A stretch of 64,000 nt of DNA from Lewinellaceae bacterium (GCA_020636225.1 JACJYI010000002.1:434001-498000); one strand, 5' to 3'; shown: positions 25,801 to 35,979, counted from the first letter of the stretch. The notes: generated by a model from the sequence alone, not told the origin. Made by a program: numbers and translations.

Positions 25801-26292
25801 ATGAAAATAGCTGTCTTCCCGGGTTCGTTTGATCCCATTACTTCAGGTCATGTTGATATCGTAGCCCGTGCATTGCCACTATTTGACAAGTTGATCATCG
25901 GTATTGGCGTGAATTCACAGAAGTCTACTCTGTTTGACCTGGAACAGCGAATGCAATGGTTGTCTGAAGTATTCAAGGGTCAAGAGAATGTCGAGATCGC
26001 CAGTTTTGAAAACCTGACCGCTCATTTTTGCCGGAAGGTCGGGGCCAGATACCTGCTCAGAGGTCTTCGGAACGCCTCTGATTTCGATTACGAGAAGACC
26101 ATCTCCCAGCTGAACAGCATTGTCGGGGATAATCTGGATACCGTATTTCTGATCAGCAGGCCTCAATTCTCACATATCTCTTCCACCATCGTTCGGGAGA
26201 TCATCAAGGGTGGTGGAGATGCATCTCCCTTTATCCCCAGTGCATTGCATATACCCGTCCAGACATACGTCGAGCGGAACGGATTCCAATAA
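25801..26292 (+). CDS. coaD: Phosphopantetheine adenylyltransferase (CoaD)
   Basis: 163 residues. Penultimate step of coenzyme A synthesis: transfers AMP from ATP to 4'-phosphopantetheine. The nucleotidyltransferase motif is GSFDPITSGHVDIV with His17, and the C-terminal ISSTIVREI motif is present, as is YLLRGLRNASDFDYE. The ATG follows TACTTTG by 5 nt; this is a -7-like element one base short. CoaE, the next enzyme, is encoded at 47209. Confidence 0.97.
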   Translation: MKIAVFPGSFDPITSGHVDIVARALPLFDKLIIGIGVNSQKSTLFDLEQRMQWLSEVFKGQENVEIASFENLTAHFCRKVGARYLLRGLRNASDFDYEKTISQLNSIVGDNLDTVFLISRPQFSHISSTIVREIIKGGGDASPFIPSALHIPVQTYVERNGFQ

Positions 26293-26350
26293 GGCTGCAT
26301 TCCAGTTTTCTTTCATTGCCTGATCTGAGGTCGTTCGCTTGGGTCTTTCG

Positions 26351-26358
26351 TACCTTTG
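26351..26358 (+). promoter_or_regulatory. pruA promoter -7 element
   Basis: TACCTTTG, exact TAnnTTTG match, 19 nt before the pruA ATG at 26378. No well-spaced -33 box. Confidence 0.6.
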
Positions 26359-26377
26359 CACCAAAATCAAACAGATC

Positions 26378-28003
26378 ATGTCGAATGCCTTTTACCAGGT
26401 GCCACCTGCAGAGAATGAGCCGGTGTTACAATATGCTCCGGGATCGCCTGAGCGAGCATCACTCCAAGCGAAAATCGCCCAACTGAAAGCGACCAGGGTA
26501 GATATCCCGATGATGATCAATGGAAAGGAGGTCCGGACCGGTGATACCAAGACGATTCATCCGCCTCATGAGATCGCCCATACCTTAGGTGTTTATCACA
26601 AAGGCTCCTCCGAGCATGTCCAATCCGCTATTCAGGCGGCTCTGGCTGCCAAGCCACACTGGGAAAACATGGATTGGCATGATCGCGCAGCGATCTTTCT
26701 GAAGGCGGCTGACCTGCTGGCCGGTCCATATCGCGATAAGATGAATGCAGCTACCATGCTCTGCCAGTCCAAGAACGTCTTCCAGGCAGAGATTGACGCG
26801 GTAGCGGAATTATGTGACTTTTTCCGGTTCAATGTGGAGTACATGACGGAGATGTACATGCAGCAACCCTTGAGTCCGGCTACGGTGTGGAACCGCCTGG
26901 AATACCGGCCACTGGAGGGTTTCGTTTTTGCCTTGACACCATTCAACTTCACGTCGATTGCTGGAAACCTCCCAACTGCTCCGGCCTTGATGGGGAATAC
27001 GGTTGTCTGGAAGGTGGCTGAAACTCAGATCTATTCGGCTGCGGTCATCATGGAGATCCTGATGGAAGCTGGTTTACCACCGGGAGTGATCAATTTGATC
27101 TTTGTCAGTGGTCCGGTTGCAGGAGATGTGATCTTCCAGCATCCTGATTTTGGCGGACTCCACTTTACCGGTAGCACAGGAGTCTTCCAGAAGATGTGGA
27201 ACATCATCGGTTCAAATATCCAGACGTATCGCTCCTACCCTCGTATCGTGGGTGAGACAGGAGGAAAGGACTTTGTCGTCGCGCACTCCAGTGCGGATCC
27301 TGTCGCCGTGGCAACTGCTTTGGCCAGGGGCGCCTTCGAATTTCAGGGGCAAAAGTGTTCCGCTGCTTCGCGTGCCTACATTTCAGCCAGCATCTGGAAG
27401 GAGGTGAAATCGAAGCTGGTCGAGGACATTGCTTCATTCAAGATGGGATCCCCTGAAGATTTTGGCAATTTTATCAATGCGGTCATTGACGAAAAGGCAT
27501 TCGACAAGATCTCTTCCTATATCCAGGATGCTCGTGAAGCCAAGGGGGTGGAGATCATTGCCGGAGGAAACTTTGATAAGACCAAGGGCTATTTTATTGA
27601 ACCTACCGTACTGGTCACGGAAGATCCGAATTATGTCACCATGTGTGAGGAGATCTTCGGTCCGGTATTGACCATCTATGTCTATCGGGATGATCAATAT
27701 GATGAAATGCTCTCATTGCTGGATCGTACCTCGCCTTACGCGTTGACTGGAGCGATTTTCGCCAGGGATCGTTCTGTGATCCAAAAAACAACCAGGGCCC
27801 TGACTCACAATGCGGGCAATTTCTATATCAATGATAAGCCGACAGGTGCAGTCGTCGGCCAACAGCCATTTGGAGGTGCACGCGGCAGTGGGACGAATGA
27901 TAAGGCTGGATCAATCCTGAACCTGTATCGATGGGTATCCGCCAGGACCATCAAGGAGGCCTTCGTCTCTCCAACGGATTATCGCTATCCGTTTCTGGGA
28001 TAA
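26378..28003 (+). CDS. pruA: L-glutamate gamma-semialdehyde dehydrogenase (PruA)
   Basis: 541 residues. Aldehyde dehydrogenase oxidising glutamate-gamma-semialdehyde (from proline) to glutamate with NAD+. The catalytic glutamate is Glu293 in GETGGKDF and the nucleophile Cys327 in FQGQKCSAASRAY, both as in P5C dehydrogenases. C-terminal GARGSGTNDKAGS and the typical long N-terminal arm (AFYQVPPAENEPVLQYAPGS) are those of the standalone PruA type. The ATG at 26378 is chosen over 26339 because a promoter element lies between them. A strong hairpin terminator follows. Confidence 0.95.
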   Translation: MSNAFYQVPPAENEPVLQYAPGSPERASLQAKIAQLKATRVDIPMMINGKEVRTGDTKTIHPPHEIAHTLGVYHKGSSEHVQSAIQAALAAKPHWENMDWHDRAAIFLKAADLLAGPYRDKMNAATMLCQSKNVFQAEIDAVAELCDFFRFNVEYMTEMYMQQPLSPATVWNRLEYRPLEGFVFALTPFNFTSIAGNLPTAPALMGNTVVWKVAETQIYSAAVIMEILMEAGLPPGVINLIFVSGPVAGDVIFQHPDFGGLHFTGSTGVFQKMWNIIGSNIQTYRSYPRIVGETGGKDFVVAHSSADPVAVATALARGAFEFQGQKCSAASRAYISASIWKEVKSKLVEDIASFKMGSPEDFGNFINAVIDEKAFDKISSYIQDAREAKGVEIIAGGNFDKTKGYFIEPTVLVTEDPNYVTMCEEIFGPVLTIYVYRDDQYDEMLSLLDRTSPYALTGAIFARDRSVIQKTTRALTHNAGNFYINDKPTGAVVGQQPFGGARGSGTNDKAGSILNLYRWVSARTIKEAFVSPTDYRYPFLG

Positions 28004-28039
28004 CGGACTTGCCTTACATGGTTCGTCAAATAAAGAAAG

Positions 28040-28066
28040 GCGGCCCTGATGTTCCATCAGGGCCGC
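28040..28066 (+). terminator. Rho-independent terminator after pruA
   Basis: Perfect 11-bp GC-rich stem GCGGCCCTGAT / ATCAGGGCCGC with a 5-nt loop, followed by TTCTTCTTT on the plus strand, 36 nt past the pruA stop. Confidence 0.85.
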
Positions 28067-28147
28067 TTCTTCTTTGGGGAATAGAGCTGCATTCCTCAAT
28101 CGGGATCAATCCTTCATTCGGATCTGGCCTGCTCATAGAGCAAAAAA

Positions 28148-28186
28148 AAGAGCCTGCTAGCAGTCCGTCTTTTGCCGCAGGCTCTT
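28148..28186 (-). terminator. Rho-independent terminator after the dockerin-like T9SS gene
   Basis: Ten-bp stem AAGAGCCTGC / GCAGGCTCTT with a 19-nt loop. On the minus strand the stem is followed by a run of T residues (the complement of the A-run 28142-28149). It lies about 30 nt past the minus-strand stop at 28218. Confidence 0.85.
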
Positions 28187-28217
28187 ACTATATGGAATAG
28201 ATATTCCCGAATTGGTT

Positions 28218-30707
28218 TTACCGGATGACCTCGACTTTTGTGCTGAGGATCCTCTTGCTCGATCGAACCTGGGCGATGTACAACCCATTGTCCAGTCGGT
28301 GTACGGGGAGGTCAATCTGATTGCTTGACAAGCCATTCTGCTGGTAGACCATCGAGCCACTTGTTGTATACAACGTGACTTCTTCGATCAACTCCCCATT
28401 CGTCAGGGTGAGCCAGGCCTGGCTGGATGCCGGATTGGGGCTGACCAGCAGTTCGGTAGCACGGTTGGGGAGAATGGTCTCCTCCTGACCCAGCCGCACA
28501 TTGATGACCTGATCCGGATATTGGTTGAATTGACCGCTCGCCGTTGATTGGGTAATTTGGCGAATCTTGATCTGGCCACCCTGGATCAGGGCACGAAGAT
28601 CACGGTCAGGTCGCAATCCTTCCACGTCTTCAACGATCACAAAGCCAACCGGTCCATATCCTGTTGAACCGACACCGTCCGTCTTGGTGTAGGCACACTG
28701 GATGATGGATCCGTTCAGGCGCTTGAACAGTTCCAACGTAGGCACCTGGCGTGCCATCCAACTGTCATCATAGTATTCCGTGCGGATATTGAGGTTGCTA
28801 ACTTCCAGGAAATCGGCAAAATCAATTTCGAAAGAAAAACCATATGCGTCATATGCGGGCTTGCTGGACAGACCGAGGTACATATCCAGGATCAAATGAA
28901 CAGAATCAGCATAGGTGGCGGTATCACGGACAACAAAGCGCAGGTCAGCATCTACATTCAACTGATGCTCAATAGAAGTTGTCACAGCGTGGGTGTTCAG
29001 ATAGGATTCACTGATGGCAGTGGTATCCAGGGCGCTGATCAATCCGTCGCCATTGGTATCCATGAATTTGAGATCTATGGAAGAAGGATCCCATGGATCA
29101 TTCCAGTCGTCACCGAATTGTGGTTCCCAATCAGATGATGGATTGTCGCGCTCAACACCCAGTTTTCCCATGCTCAAGCCCATGGGGAGGAGGTCGCGCA
29201 CATTGACGATACCGTCATTATTGGCATCTCCGGCCCAGACACAATCATCCAGACACTGGAGTTCGTTCGGGGCAGGATTGGGAAGGACGTTGATCTGGAA
29301 CTTCACTTCCTTACAGACGCCGTTGGCGCAATAATTCAGTTCAAACTCATCGATGTCTCCTGAAAATCCCTGATCGGGAGTGTAGACGACGAGATTGTAG
29401 CCGGTAATGTTCTGGGCTTCCAGGTTCAGGGTTTGCATTCCGGAATGAACTTCCACTTCCCCGTGCAGCGCAGATGCTGTGACGCTGAACGTCCATGGTT
29501 CTACAGGAGGAGAGTACCGAATGACCAAGGGTTTGTTTTCCAGGGTCTGGAGGTAATAGGTCGGCAGTTTGGGTTTGAAATCCGAAATATTGATCTCGAC
29601 CTTACCAGTCTCGATGATGATGCCGTAGGCGGCGGATCCCAAACTGTAGTTGAATGTCACCTTGCCTTCATAATTGGATGGTGGCGTGTAGGTAAACTGA
29701 CCGTTGCCATTATATACCAGAGTGCCGACGTTCACGCTGATGTATTGGGGATAAAGTACGGTAAAGGCGCCGATATCATTATCCAGAACATTGAACGAAA
29801 CAGCTTCGCCGCGATGGGTGAACACGTAGTCATTGATGGCATGTCGCTTGGGAGCCAGCGTGTTGAACACGGTGATGTCAACGGTCCGCGAATAGGTGGT
29901 GCCATTGTCGTCCCGGGTGACCGTGAACTGGTCATTGCCGGTGTAATTCAGGTCGGGCGTGTAGGTCACAACATCAGTCGTCAGATTCTGGACATCGCCA
30001 TGACCGGGTGCCTCGGAAACAACATCGTAACCATCCATTTGCAACATGATATCCTTGGGGGAATTGATGGGCAGCAGGATCTGGATGGTATCGGTAACCG
30101 TGAGGGATGGAGGCAGAACGTGAATATTGACAATGCCGGTAGCACAAATTCCTTCGGAATCGCAACATGTATAGCTGATCTGGGCTAATCCGGTGAATCC
30201 GGGCTCCGGATCGAAATCAATCTGGCCATTGTTGATGGTGGCCGAACCGTATCGATTGACGTTTACAGAACTGATGACCAGGCCTCCGGCGGTAGATTCG
30301 TCGTTATCCAGTACATCAACGGTGATCGCAGTGTTCTGATCGGTTATGGCAAAATCATTGTTGGCTGTAACGATGGATGGTGATACCAGGAAGACAAATC
30401 CCATGTATTCCTGGGAGCTGTTGAGCTTTGGATAGTATTCGATCAGTATGGAGTCTCTTCCGACAAAGGCATTATCCGGGCTGTAAACGATCTTCTTCAA
30501 TCCTCCTGCCAGATTGATGATCTCGTAGTAATCGGAATGATCAGGCATCTTGACGATAGTCGCCAGATTGTGGGAGACGAAGGTGAAACTGAACGTGTCA
30601 GTCTGAGCGACACGCTCCGGCCGATACGGCTCTACCGACTGCGCCCATCCCCACAAGGGGACCAGGAGGAGCGCCAGAAGGGCGGTTTTGATAAACGATA
30701 CATTCAT
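28218..30707 (-). CDS. Large secreted protein with cadherin-like and dockerin-like repeats and T9SS sorting domain
   Basis: 829 residues from the ATG at 30707, which gives the signal peptide MNVSFIKTALLALLLVPLWG. The middle holds several Ig/cadherin-like modules marked by VDVLDNDES, FNVLDNDIG and TYTPDLNYTGNDQFTV-type strings. Two calcium-loop dockerin-like repeats follow: GDANNDGIVNVRDLLPMG and DTNGDGLISALDTTAI. The C-terminus is a type A T9SS sorting domain (LLVSPNPASSQAWL ... LDNGLYIAQVRSS). Probably a cell-surface structural or adhesion protein; no enzyme motif seen. Calcium binding is likely from the DxNxDG loops. Confidence 0.85.
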   Translation of the reverse strand: MNVSFIKTALLALLLVPLWGWAQSVEPYRPERVAQTDTFSFTFVSHNLATIVKMPDHSDYYEIINLAGGLKKIVYSPDNAFVGRDSILIEYYPKLNSSQEYMGFVFLVSPSIVTANNDFAITDQNTAITVDVLDNDESTAGGLVISSVNVNRYGSATINNGQIDFDPEPGFTGLAQISYTCCDSEGICATGIVNIHVLPPSLTVTDTIQILLPINSPKDIMLQMDGYDVVSEAPGHGDVQNLTTDVVTYTPDLNYTGNDQFTVTRDDNGTTYSRTVDITVFNTLAPKRHAINDYVFTHRGEAVSFNVLDNDIGAFTVLYPQYISVNVGTLVYNGNGQFTYTPPSNYEGKVTFNYSLGSAAYGIIIETGKVEINISDFKPKLPTYYLQTLENKPLVIRYSPPVEPWTFSVTASALHGEVEVHSGMQTLNLEAQNITGYNLVVYTPDQGFSGDIDEFELNYCANGVCKEVKFQINVLPNPAPNELQCLDDCVWAGDANNDGIVNVRDLLPMGLSMGKLGVERDNPSSDWEPQFGDDWNDPWDPSSIDLKFMDTNGDGLISALDTTAISESYLNTHAVTTSIEHQLNVDADLRFVVRDTATYADSVHLILDMYLGLSSKPAYDAYGFSFEIDFADFLEVSNLNIRTEYYDDSWMARQVPTLELFKRLNGSIIQCAYTKTDGVGSTGYGPVGFVIVEDVEGLRPDRDLRALIQGGQIKIRQITQSTASGQFNQYPDQVINVRLGQEETILPNRATELLVSPNPASSQAWLTLTNGELIEEVTLYTTSGSMVYQQNGLSSNQIDLPVHRLDNGLYIAQVRSSKRILSTKVEVIR

Positions 30708-30794
30708 GGTGACGGACTTGGAGTTATTGGGATTCCTTAACAAGATACAAGATTATTCCCTTCACAAATCCGCTTCAAGAACGGATAATCCACA

Positions 30795-30825
30795 TTGTGA
30801 AAGTGAAAACATATTTGTATTTTTG
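30795..30825 (+). promoter_or_regulatory. Complete promoter upstream of the 474-residue orphan
   Basis: TTG at 30795-30797, a 20-nt spacer, then TATTTTTG at 30818-30825 (exact -7 match). Start of transcription expected near 30830, leaving an unusually long leader of about 135 nt before the ATG at 30965. The leader contains a 16-codon minimal frame (30851-30901) and complementary CCCTGG / CCAGGG segments; neither is proven functional. Confidence 0.6.
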
Positions 30826-30964
30826 TCAATAAACTCATTCATAGTGACTTATGCCTGCTAACTTTCCCCTGGTTTGTGAAAAGATTCAAGGTGAATCCTG
30901 ACAAGATACCAGGGTAATGCTATAGCTTACGGCACCATCCCTATGATAGTTACATAGAAACCCG

Positions 30965-32389
30965 ATGCAAAATACAAAAGTTTTTACCATTCTTCAGTAT
31001 TTCACGAAGTATGAATTGAACAGTCTTCGGAAGTTCATTCAATCGCCCTACTTCAATGTGAATGAAGATCTTATGCGGCTTTATGATCTGTATCTGGCCT
31101 TGCTGGAGAAGCCAGATCCAGAGTATGAGAAGGAAGTGGCCTGGGCTGAAGTGGTCGGCGATGGTCGGCCCTACGACGATGTTCGGTTCAGGAAATACAA
31201 TAGTGACCTGCTCAAGTTGGTGGAGGGATATCTGGCCCAGAAGGTATATGAGGAGAACCCCATCCGGGAAGCCAATCACCTGATTGAGGCTGTCAGTCGG
31301 AGAAAGATGGTCAAGCTCTACAATACAGTCATGAGTTCGGCCCGACGCCTGTCTGACCGTCAGCATTACAAGTCGGCGCAATACTACTATTACCAATACC
31401 AGATCGAGAAGAACTATTACGAAATCCTGATCCATGGACAGAAGCGTCTGGACAAGACGAATGTGGAGTACATCGTCGAAAACCTGGACCGGTTCTATCT
31501 GGCTGAAAAACTGAGGTATTATTGCTCAGTGCTATCCATGAAGTATACTCACAGCCATGAGTACAAGCTTCTCTTCCTCGAGGAGATCGTTCGTCACGTC
31601 GAGACATACGGGTATGAGGATATCCCTGCGATCTCCATATTCTACCAGATCTACCTCACGAATATCGAACCGGAGGAGGTGCGACATTTTGAAGCATTGA
31701 AAGTTTTGATCGATCAGCATATCTCCTTGTTTCCCAATGAAGAAGCGCTGGAGATCTTGACTTATGCTTTAAACTACTGTATCCGAAACATCAACCAGAA
31801 TCGTCCGGAATTCCTGACAGAATACTTCCATCTGTATGAACGCGCCCTGGAAAATGATCTATTGGATTTTACGGACGAGGAATTTGGCCCCTGGCATTTC
31901 AAGAACATTGTCACCATCGCATTGCGACTTGAACGGTACAGCTGGACAGAACGGTTTATCCACAAGTATCATCAACAGCTGCCTGAAACATTCAGAAACA
32001 ATGCCCATTCCTTCAGTTTGGCCCAGGTGAATTACTACAAGGGGAATTTCGGGGAAGTGATCCAGTTATTGCACCAGGTTGAGTATGAGGATTTTACCTA
32101 CAACCTGAATTCCAAGGTAATCCTGATGTTCTCGTATTATGAACTGGATGAGATCGAGCCTCTCTATTCCCTGATGGACAGTTTCAGGGTATATCTCCAG
32201 AGAAATACCAAGATCTCGACAACAAAAAAGCGTAACTACCTCAACCTGATCAAGTTCTTGAAGAAACTGACCAAGATCCAGCCGGGAGAACGATCAGCCC
32301 TGGAAAAGCTGGGGAAAGAGATGGACGATCAGAACGGAGCCATTGTCTCCGAATCCTGGTTGAGGGCGAAGATCACAGATATGATGTAG
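30965..32389 (+). CDS. Uncharacterised 474-residue helical protein
   Basis: No known catalytic motif and no signal peptide, so probably cytoplasmic. The sequence is rich in aromatic and charged residues and predicted largely helical in a repeat-like pattern: KYELNSLRKFIQSPYFNVNE at the start, SAQYYYYQYQIEKNYYEI in the middle, then TPR-like units (EALEILTYALNYCIRNINQ, NSKVILMFSYYELDEIEPLY). The family looks restricted to Saprospiria-like Bacteroidota as far as I recall, but I could not check. It has its own promoter and a long leader, and ends 9 nt from the end of convergent smc. Function not assigned. Confidence 0.75.
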   Translation: MQNTKVFTILQYFTKYELNSLRKFIQSPYFNVNEDLMRLYDLYLALLEKPDPEYEKEVAWAEVVGDGRPYDDVRFRKYNSDLLKLVEGYLAQKVYEENPIREANHLIEAVSRRKMVKLYNTVMSSARRLSDRQHYKSAQYYYYQYQIEKNYYEILIHGQKRLDKTNVEYIVENLDRFYLAEKLRYYCSVLSMKYTHSHEYKLLFLEEIVRHVETYGYEDIPAISIFYQIYLTNIEPEEVRHFEALKVLIDQHISLFPNEEALEILTYALNYCIRNINQNRPEFLTEYFHLYERALENDLLDFTDEEFGPWHFKNIVTIALRLERYSWTERFIHKYHQQLPETFRNNAHSFSLAQVNYYKGNFGEVIQLLHQVEYEDFTYNLNSKVILMFSYYELDEIEPLYSLMDSFRVYLQRNTKISTTKKRNYLNLIKFLKKLTKIQPGERSALEKLGKEMDDQNGAIVSESWLRAKITDMM

Positions 32390-32398
32390 GAAGGCTGG

Positions 32399-35300
32399 TC
32401 ACTGGACCTGTTCCATGACGGCCTGATGCTCATACGTCCTGAAATCGACCGGGGTGACTGCCGAGATGCCCTGTTCTCTCATGTATACCCCGTAAAGTAC
32501 GTCCACGGAGGCCATGGTCAGTTTGTTGTGGGTGACAATGATGAACTGGGAATGGTCGGAAAATTTTTGAATGATCCGGTTGAACTTCTCAATATTGGAA
32601 TCGTCCAAAGGAGCGTCCACCTCGTCAAAAATACAGAACGGTGCAGGCTTCAGAAGATACAAGGCAAAGAGGAGCGCCGTGGCAGTCAGGGTTTTTTCCC
32701 CACCGGAGAGCTGATTGATGGATTGAGGTCTCTTCCCTTTTGGCTTGGCAATGATCTGGATATTTGAATCCAGAGGTTTGTCCGGTTCATCCAGAATGAG
32801 GTCGGCAGTATCATCATCTGTAAAGAGGGAGCGGAATACGTTGATGAAGTTTTCCCGGACCTGCTCGAAGGCGGCCATGAACTGCTCTGTAGCCGTCAAT
32901 TCAATTTCCTCGATGGTTTGAAGGAGCGAGGTTTTGGCTTGCAGGATATCCTGGCGCTGTTGATCGATGGTGTCATACCGCTCCTTCATTTCCCGGTATG
33001 CCTCCACGGCCATAGGATTGACCTCACCATAATTTTCCAGTCGGTTCTTCAACTTGGAGACTTGTTGTTCCAGGAGCACTGGATCCAGATCGGGATTCGG
33101 TTCCCGTTGGATGATCTCCTGGATACTGGCCTGGAACTCGACTTTGATCCGTTCACCGATGCTGGTCAATTCCAGTCGGATGGCATTGAAATTGTCTTTC
33201 AGCTCATTGACCAGCAGTTGGGCATCCTGCCGGTTCTTGTTCAATTGGCGCAAGGCGCTTTCCAGCTCATTGATGTGTCCCCTGGCCTGGAAGTAGTCCT
33301 GTTCGGCCCCTGTCAGGATCGCTTCTTTTTCCTTTTTCTCCTCGTATGCGATGAAGAGCTGCTGTTGCAGCTTCTCTCTCTCCTCGCCTACCTGTTCCTG
33401 TTCCGTTGCGGCCTGTCGTTCGGCATCCTGGTCTGCTTCTAGACTTTTTCTGGCTTCCAGGATCTGCTGCTCCCGGAACTGGATTTCCTGTTCGAAGGCA
33501 GTGACTTTGTTCTGCAGTTGAATGAAGCGGATATTGCGCTCATTGTAGGTAGAGGAACGGGCATTGAGGGCATCGGCAGCCTTCCGGAAGGATTGATCCG
33601 TGGCTTCCATCCTGGCCCGGAAATCCGCTTCTTCCTGTTTGCGGACCGACAGGTCGGCAGTCATGGTCTCGTTCCGTTCTGTCAGGCCCTGGATAATGTC
33701 CAGAGCCTGGTTATTTCGTATGGAGACATCCGCATGATACTGCTCGGCATTCTCCAATCGGGTCTTGAGGGTGATTAACCGCTGGGTCACCTGATTCAAC
33801 GCCGCCTTTTCTTCCCGGATCCTTGCGGGTTGGTTCGCCTGTTTCAATTGGGTAACCTTCTCCTTCAGGTCCTGTACGATCTGGATCTTCTTTTCTTCTT
33901 CCTTCTCCAGTTTCCGAATCTGTTTGTCCAGATTCTCAAGATTCTTCTTCCTGCCGAGTTTCTTGCCTTCAAACAGGCCGATCGACCCTCCGGAAAGACT
34001 GAAGGTCCTCCTTGTCCACGCTCCATTGGCCCCCAGGATGGTCACATCGGAATTGTCCATGGATTGCTCAGGAATGACATCGTCACTGGCCAGATAAACC
34101 TTATGGAACAGGTAGTTTACCAAGGGCTGGTACTGTGCCTCGCATTCGACCAGGTCGATCAAAGCCGTCAAGCCCACAACCGGCTCCGTCAGGAAATTAT
34201 ACTTGGATAACTCATTGACAATAAAGAAATTGGCCTTTCCTTTCTGGTTCTGTTGCAGTAGCTTGATGGCTGACTGGGCCGTCTCGACATCCGGTACTAC
34301 ATAATAGTTGAGGTATTGGTCCAGAAAATGTTCGATGGCGATCCGAAAGGACTCCTTGGAGGTGATGACATCACTGAGCAAGGGGTACTGTTTGCCCCAG
34401 TCGCCCTGTTGATTCAGATATTTGATGGACTCCGGAAATCCTTCCAGGTTCTCCACCATACTCTTTGTCAACTTGTACTCATTTCGCAGGGCATCCAGTT
34501 GACGGTTCAAAGCACTCAGTTCCTGATTGGCCTGTTGGAGCTGTTCGTCTACTCGCTGGATGGTCGCCAATCGCTGGTCTTCTTCCTGTTCGAGAAACTG
34601 AACGGAAGCCTGCAGGCGAGCTTCCTCCTGGCTGACCTCCTCCACGGCACTGCGAAGGGAATGTGATTCTTTGGAGCGTTGATCGAGGACCTGGGTATTC
34701 CGGTCAATCTCGTTCTTCAGATTATCGATCTGGTTGAGGTTGATAGCCCTCTGTTTTTCCAGTTCATAGATGCCCTTTTCCAGCTCCTGGAGCTGCTGGA
34801 GATACAGATCCAGGTCATCCTTGATGGAATGGTGCTCCTGTTTGGTGACACCCAACTCCTGCTCGGCTTCGCGCAGGGCGACCTCACCTGCCTGTTTTTC
34901 CAGTTGAGATTTCTGCAGATGATCCTGATAGTACAGGATATCCTTTTCCAACTGTTGGCCCCGGTCGGTATTGAATCGCATGCGTTCGCGAAGCTTGGAC
35001 CGGTTTTGCTCGATGAAATTGGTGCGTTGTCCGAGGATCTCGACTTGATTTTCAAGGGTTCGAATCCGCTCTCCAACTTCATTCAGTTTCTTCTGGCGAT
35101 CCGACAGTGTCTTTTCCTTATCCAGATTCAGGAGCTTTTCCTGTTCTGTGCGCACCTCCGCCTTCTGGATCTGGACTTCGATCTCCCGCAACTGATCCTC
35201 TTCCCGGGCCAGTTTGCTTTCAATCTGCTTGTATCGTGTTTTCAGGTCATGGGTCTGAAAAACGGCCCATTCGATACTCAGCGATCGATAATCAGATTTC

Positions 35301-35953
35301 AGATCAAGATACCGCTGAGCTTTCCTTGCCTGTTTTTCCAGGCTTTTCAGGTTGTGCTCGATTTCATAGAGCAAATCGTCCACGCGGTTGAGATCACCTT
35401 CCGTGTGTCCAAGTTTTCGCAGGGTTTCAGCTTTCCTGACCTTGTACTTGGACACCCCGGCGGCCTGTTCGAGCATCCTTCGGCGGGATTGTTCATGGTC
35501 GTTGAGGATATCATCCACCATGGAAAGGGCGATGATGGCATAGGAATTCGACCCGATGCCCGTATCCATGAACAGGCTGGTGATATCCTTGAGACGACAG
35601 GTAACATTGTTGATGCGGTATTCACTCTCCCCTGTCCGGTAAAGGATGCGGGACACGGTTACATTCTGATACTCTGTCGGCAGGAGGTTCTTGGTGTTCT
35701 CAAAGGTGAGACTCACCTGGGCCATTCCACTGGCCTTCCTCTTTTTGGTACCGTTGAAGATCACACTGGACATCCGCTCCAATCGGAGTTCCCGGGTCTT
35801 CTGCTCACCCAATACCCATCGAATGGCATCGACGATATTCGATTTTCCACTGCCATTGGGACCAATGATACCGGTAACTGATTCATTGAAATGAATCACC
35901 GTATCATTAGCAAAACTTTTGAATCCTTTGATTTCCAGCTTTTGGAGTCGCAT
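32399..35953 (-). CDS. smc: Chromosome segregation protein SMC
   Basis: 1184 residues, full length. ATPase of the bacterial condensin complex. The N-terminal Walker A GPNGSGKS is at residues 31-38; two long coiled coils flank a hinge around residues 500-680 (VITSKESFRIAIEHFLDQYL onward); the C-terminal signature LSGGEKTLTATALLFALY and Walker B PFCIFDEVDAPLDDSN close the ATP site. The ATG at 35953 gives the standard MRLQKLEIKGFKSFA; an in-frame ATG at 35962 would lie inside the -7 element. ScpA and ScpB are not in the window. Confidence 0.97.
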   Translation of the reverse strand: MRLQKLEIKGFKSFANDTVIHFNESVTGIIGPNGSGKSNIVDAIRWVLGEQKTRELRLERMSSVIFNGTKKRKASGMAQVSLTFENTKNLLPTEYQNVTVSRILYRTGESEYRINNVTCRLKDITSLFMDTGIGSNSYAIIALSMVDDILNDHEQSRRRMLEQAAGVSKYKVRKAETLRKLGHTEGDLNRVDDLLYEIEHNLKSLEKQARKAQRYLDLKSDYRSLSIEWAVFQTHDLKTRYKQIESKLAREEDQLREIEVQIQKAEVRTEQEKLLNLDKEKTLSDRQKKLNEVGERIRTLENQVEILGQRTNFIEQNRSKLRERMRFNTDRGQQLEKDILYYQDHLQKSQLEKQAGEVALREAEQELGVTKQEHHSIKDDLDLYLQQLQELEKGIYELEKQRAINLNQIDNLKNEIDRNTQVLDQRSKESHSLRSAVEEVSQEEARLQASVQFLEQEEDQRLATIQRVDEQLQQANQELSALNRQLDALRNEYKLTKSMVENLEGFPESIKYLNQQGDWGKQYPLLSDVITSKESFRIAIEHFLDQYLNYYVVPDVETAQSAIKLLQQNQKGKANFFIVNELSKYNFLTEPVVGLTALIDLVECEAQYQPLVNYLFHKVYLASDDVIPEQSMDNSDVTILGANGAWTRRTFSLSGGSIGLFEGKKLGRKKNLENLDKQIRKLEKEEEKKIQIVQDLKEKVTQLKQANQPARIREEKAALNQVTQRLITLKTRLENAEQYHADVSIRNNQALDIIQGLTERNETMTADLSVRKQEEADFRARMEATDQSFRKAADALNARSSTYNERNIRFIQLQNKVTAFEQEIQFREQQILEARKSLEADQDAERQAATEQEQVGEEREKLQQQLFIAYEEKKEKEAILTGAEQDYFQARGHINELESALRQLNKNRQDAQLLVNELKDNFNAIRLELTSIGERIKVEFQASIQEIIQREPNPDLDPVLLEQQVSKLKNRLENYGEVNPMAVEAYREMKERYDTIDQQRQDILQAKTSLLQTIEEIELTATEQFMAAFEQVRENFINVFRSLFTDDDTADLILDEPDKPLDSNIQIIAKPKGKRPQSINQLSGGEKTLTATALLFALYLLKPAPFCIFDEVDAPLDDSNIEKFNRIIQKFSDHSQFIIVTHNKLTMASVDVLYGVYMREQGISAVTPVDFRTYEHQAVMEQVQ

Positions 35954-35959
35954 AGCCTG

Positions 35960-35967
35960 CAAAAATA
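35960..35967 (-). promoter_or_regulatory. smc promoter -7 element, implies near-leaderless mRNA
   Basis: TATTTTTG on the minus strand, exact match, ending 6 nt before the ATG at 35953 and lying in the 26-bp gap after the trmH-type gene. It decides between the two in-frame ATGs. Confidence 0.65.
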
Positions 35968-35979
35968 ATCAAGGGAGGC

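Noticed and set aside
34679..35881. Long plus-strand open frame opposite smc (400 codons)
   Set aside because: Its Leu/Phe/Gln-rich composition is what the antisense of a Glu/Lys/Gln-rich coiled coil gives; no gene features.
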